Below are positions 63,361 to 64,000 of a DNA stretch of 64,000 nucleotides, one piece after another. The position numbers were made by a program, and so were the translations under genes. Source of the DNA: Candidatus Anaerostipes excrementavium (GTDB lineage Bacteria > Bacillota > Clostridia > Lachnospirales > Lachnospiraceae); contig DXEM01000032.1 of NCBI GenBank assembly GCA_019114985.1, forward strand, positions 124,001 through 188,000, in the 5' to 3' direction. The first letter of the stretch is position 1. The number at the start of each line of letters is the position of its first letter. The notes beneath the pieces were generated by a model. It worked only from the letters and a program-made list of their open reading frames with translations. It was not told the DNA's origin and did no database searches.

Positions 63361-64000
63361 TTATCTGTCCTTTCTGTCTTTGCCCTTCGACTGCAGGAAA
63401 AATGCACAAGCCGAAATGATCAGAGTTACGAGGAAAAGTATAACGATCACGGCGCAGGTCCTCTGCCCGGATTTTTTCATTACATCATATAAATACATCT
63501 GTGCTGTCATAAACTGTCCGCCCGCCAGTGTATTAATGATAACGAAATCACCAAATACAATTGCCATCGCCAGCATGACTGAAATTGTGACACCGCTCAT
63601 AATATTCGGAATAACGACGCGGAAGAATGCGTAAAACTTGCTCGCTCCCAGCATCTGCGCCGCCTCGATAAGCCTTGGCGCCCCGACACCGTTCAGATTA
63701 TTTCTGATTCCCTGATATACATAGGGAAGGATTACAACCATATAAGTCGCAACAAGCATGAACATTCTGTCTCCGAAAGGTTCCGGCGCACTGCTGTAAA
63801 GCGACAGAACGCAGATTGGAAGGATGACGCCCTGGATTGCATACGGAATCGTACACAGAATCTGAATCATTTTATCCCATTCCGGATGGTAGACAACTAC
63901 CACATACATCGCCAGCAGTACAAACACTGTACACAGCACGATCGGAACAATAGAAATAATAACCGTACGCCCGACTGCTTTCCAGAACAGAGGATCAGTA
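63361..64000 (-). CDS. ABC importer permease, N-terminus beyond the window
   Basis: The frame is open to the right edge (reading TDPLFWKAVGRTVIISIVPI before the first GTG), so the listed part is the C-terminal 212 residues. It has at least five membrane helices and the EAA loop LIEAAQMLGASKFYAFFRVV, IPNIMSG, which docks on the ATPase. A second permease and a binding protein should lie to the right. Confidence 0.88.
   Translation of the reverse strand, partial: TDPLFWKAVGRTVIISIVPIVLCTVFVLLAMYVVVVYHPEWDKMIQILCTIPYAIQGVILPICVLSLYSSAPEPFGDRMFMLVATYMVVILPYVYQGIRNNLNGVGAPRLIEAAQMLGASKFYAFFRVVIPNIMSGVTISVMLAMAIVFGDFVIINTLAGGQFMTAQMYLYDVMKKSGQRTCAVIVILFLVTLIISACAFFLQSKGKDRKDR

Overview
The window looks like a low-GC, Gram-positive, anaerobic Clostridia chromosome, most likely Lachnospiraceae. 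The basis is the strong GGAGG-type ribosome binding sites, a CIRCE heat-shock operator, Spo0A-like and XRE regulators, a type I-C CRISPR system, ferredoxin-type aldo/keto reductases, a DUF1275 membrane protein and an IS1182-family transposon. No rRNA or intact tRNA gene was seen. Species cannot be fixed from sequence reading alone.

Layout. 1-5.4 kb: a partial MATE exporter, an HTH-AAA-nuclease fusion protein, and a decayed XRE/AbrB regulator plus ABC transporter. 5.4-9.2 kb: a gene scrapyard bounded by two inverted remnants of the same IS3-family element, with a DUF503 fragment, an AlkZ-related fragment, a zinc alcohol dehydrogenase, a PARG fragment, an ADP-ribosylglycohydrolase and a headless VWA gene. 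9.2-22.9 kb: a large minus-strand defence operon, hsdM-hsdS-(unknown)-(HEPN-like)-(membrane/coiled coil)-(KAP NTPase)-hsdR-(DUF4062 protein), with a Fic gene upstream. A 16-bp direct repeat brackets the two genes after hsdS, which suggests cassette exchange. 23-35.7 kb: housekeeping and accessory genes, including a nucleotidyltransferase, a NifX-FKBP fusion, a PHP phosphatase, a Panacea-type toxin-antitoxin pair with a candidate operator, an aldo/keto reductase, small regulators and exporters, a DMT-transporter/class D beta-lactamase-like fusion with its AraC regulator, and an RNA methyltransferase.

35.7-44.7 kb: a complete type I-C CRISPR-Cas locus (cas3-cas5-cas8c-cas7-cas4-cas1-cas2, then leader and an 11-repeat array), all reading leftward. 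45.0-45.6 kb: a small XRE plus Spo0A-C-like pair. 45.7-54.4 kb: a six-gene operon with every junction overlapping or abutting, holding a CMP-sugar cytidylyltransferase, a DRE-TIM aldolase fused to an unidentified domain, two paralogous glycosyltransferases and two HAD-like proteins; it looks like a cell-surface glycan module but lacks a NeuB-type synthase. 54.5-56.7 kb: htpG with a CIRCE box. 56.7-64 kb: a LysR/DUF1275 divergent pair, a hairpin-rich noncoding stretch, an intact IS1182-type element, a TetR regulator, a PHP protein, and an ABC importer that runs off the right edge.

The strongest candidates for something undescribed are the accessory-loaded type I restriction operon with its direct-repeat-bounded cassette, the transporter/beta-lactamase fusion, and the cytidylyltransferase/aldolase glycan operon. 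No database search was possible; family names rest on motifs and recall.
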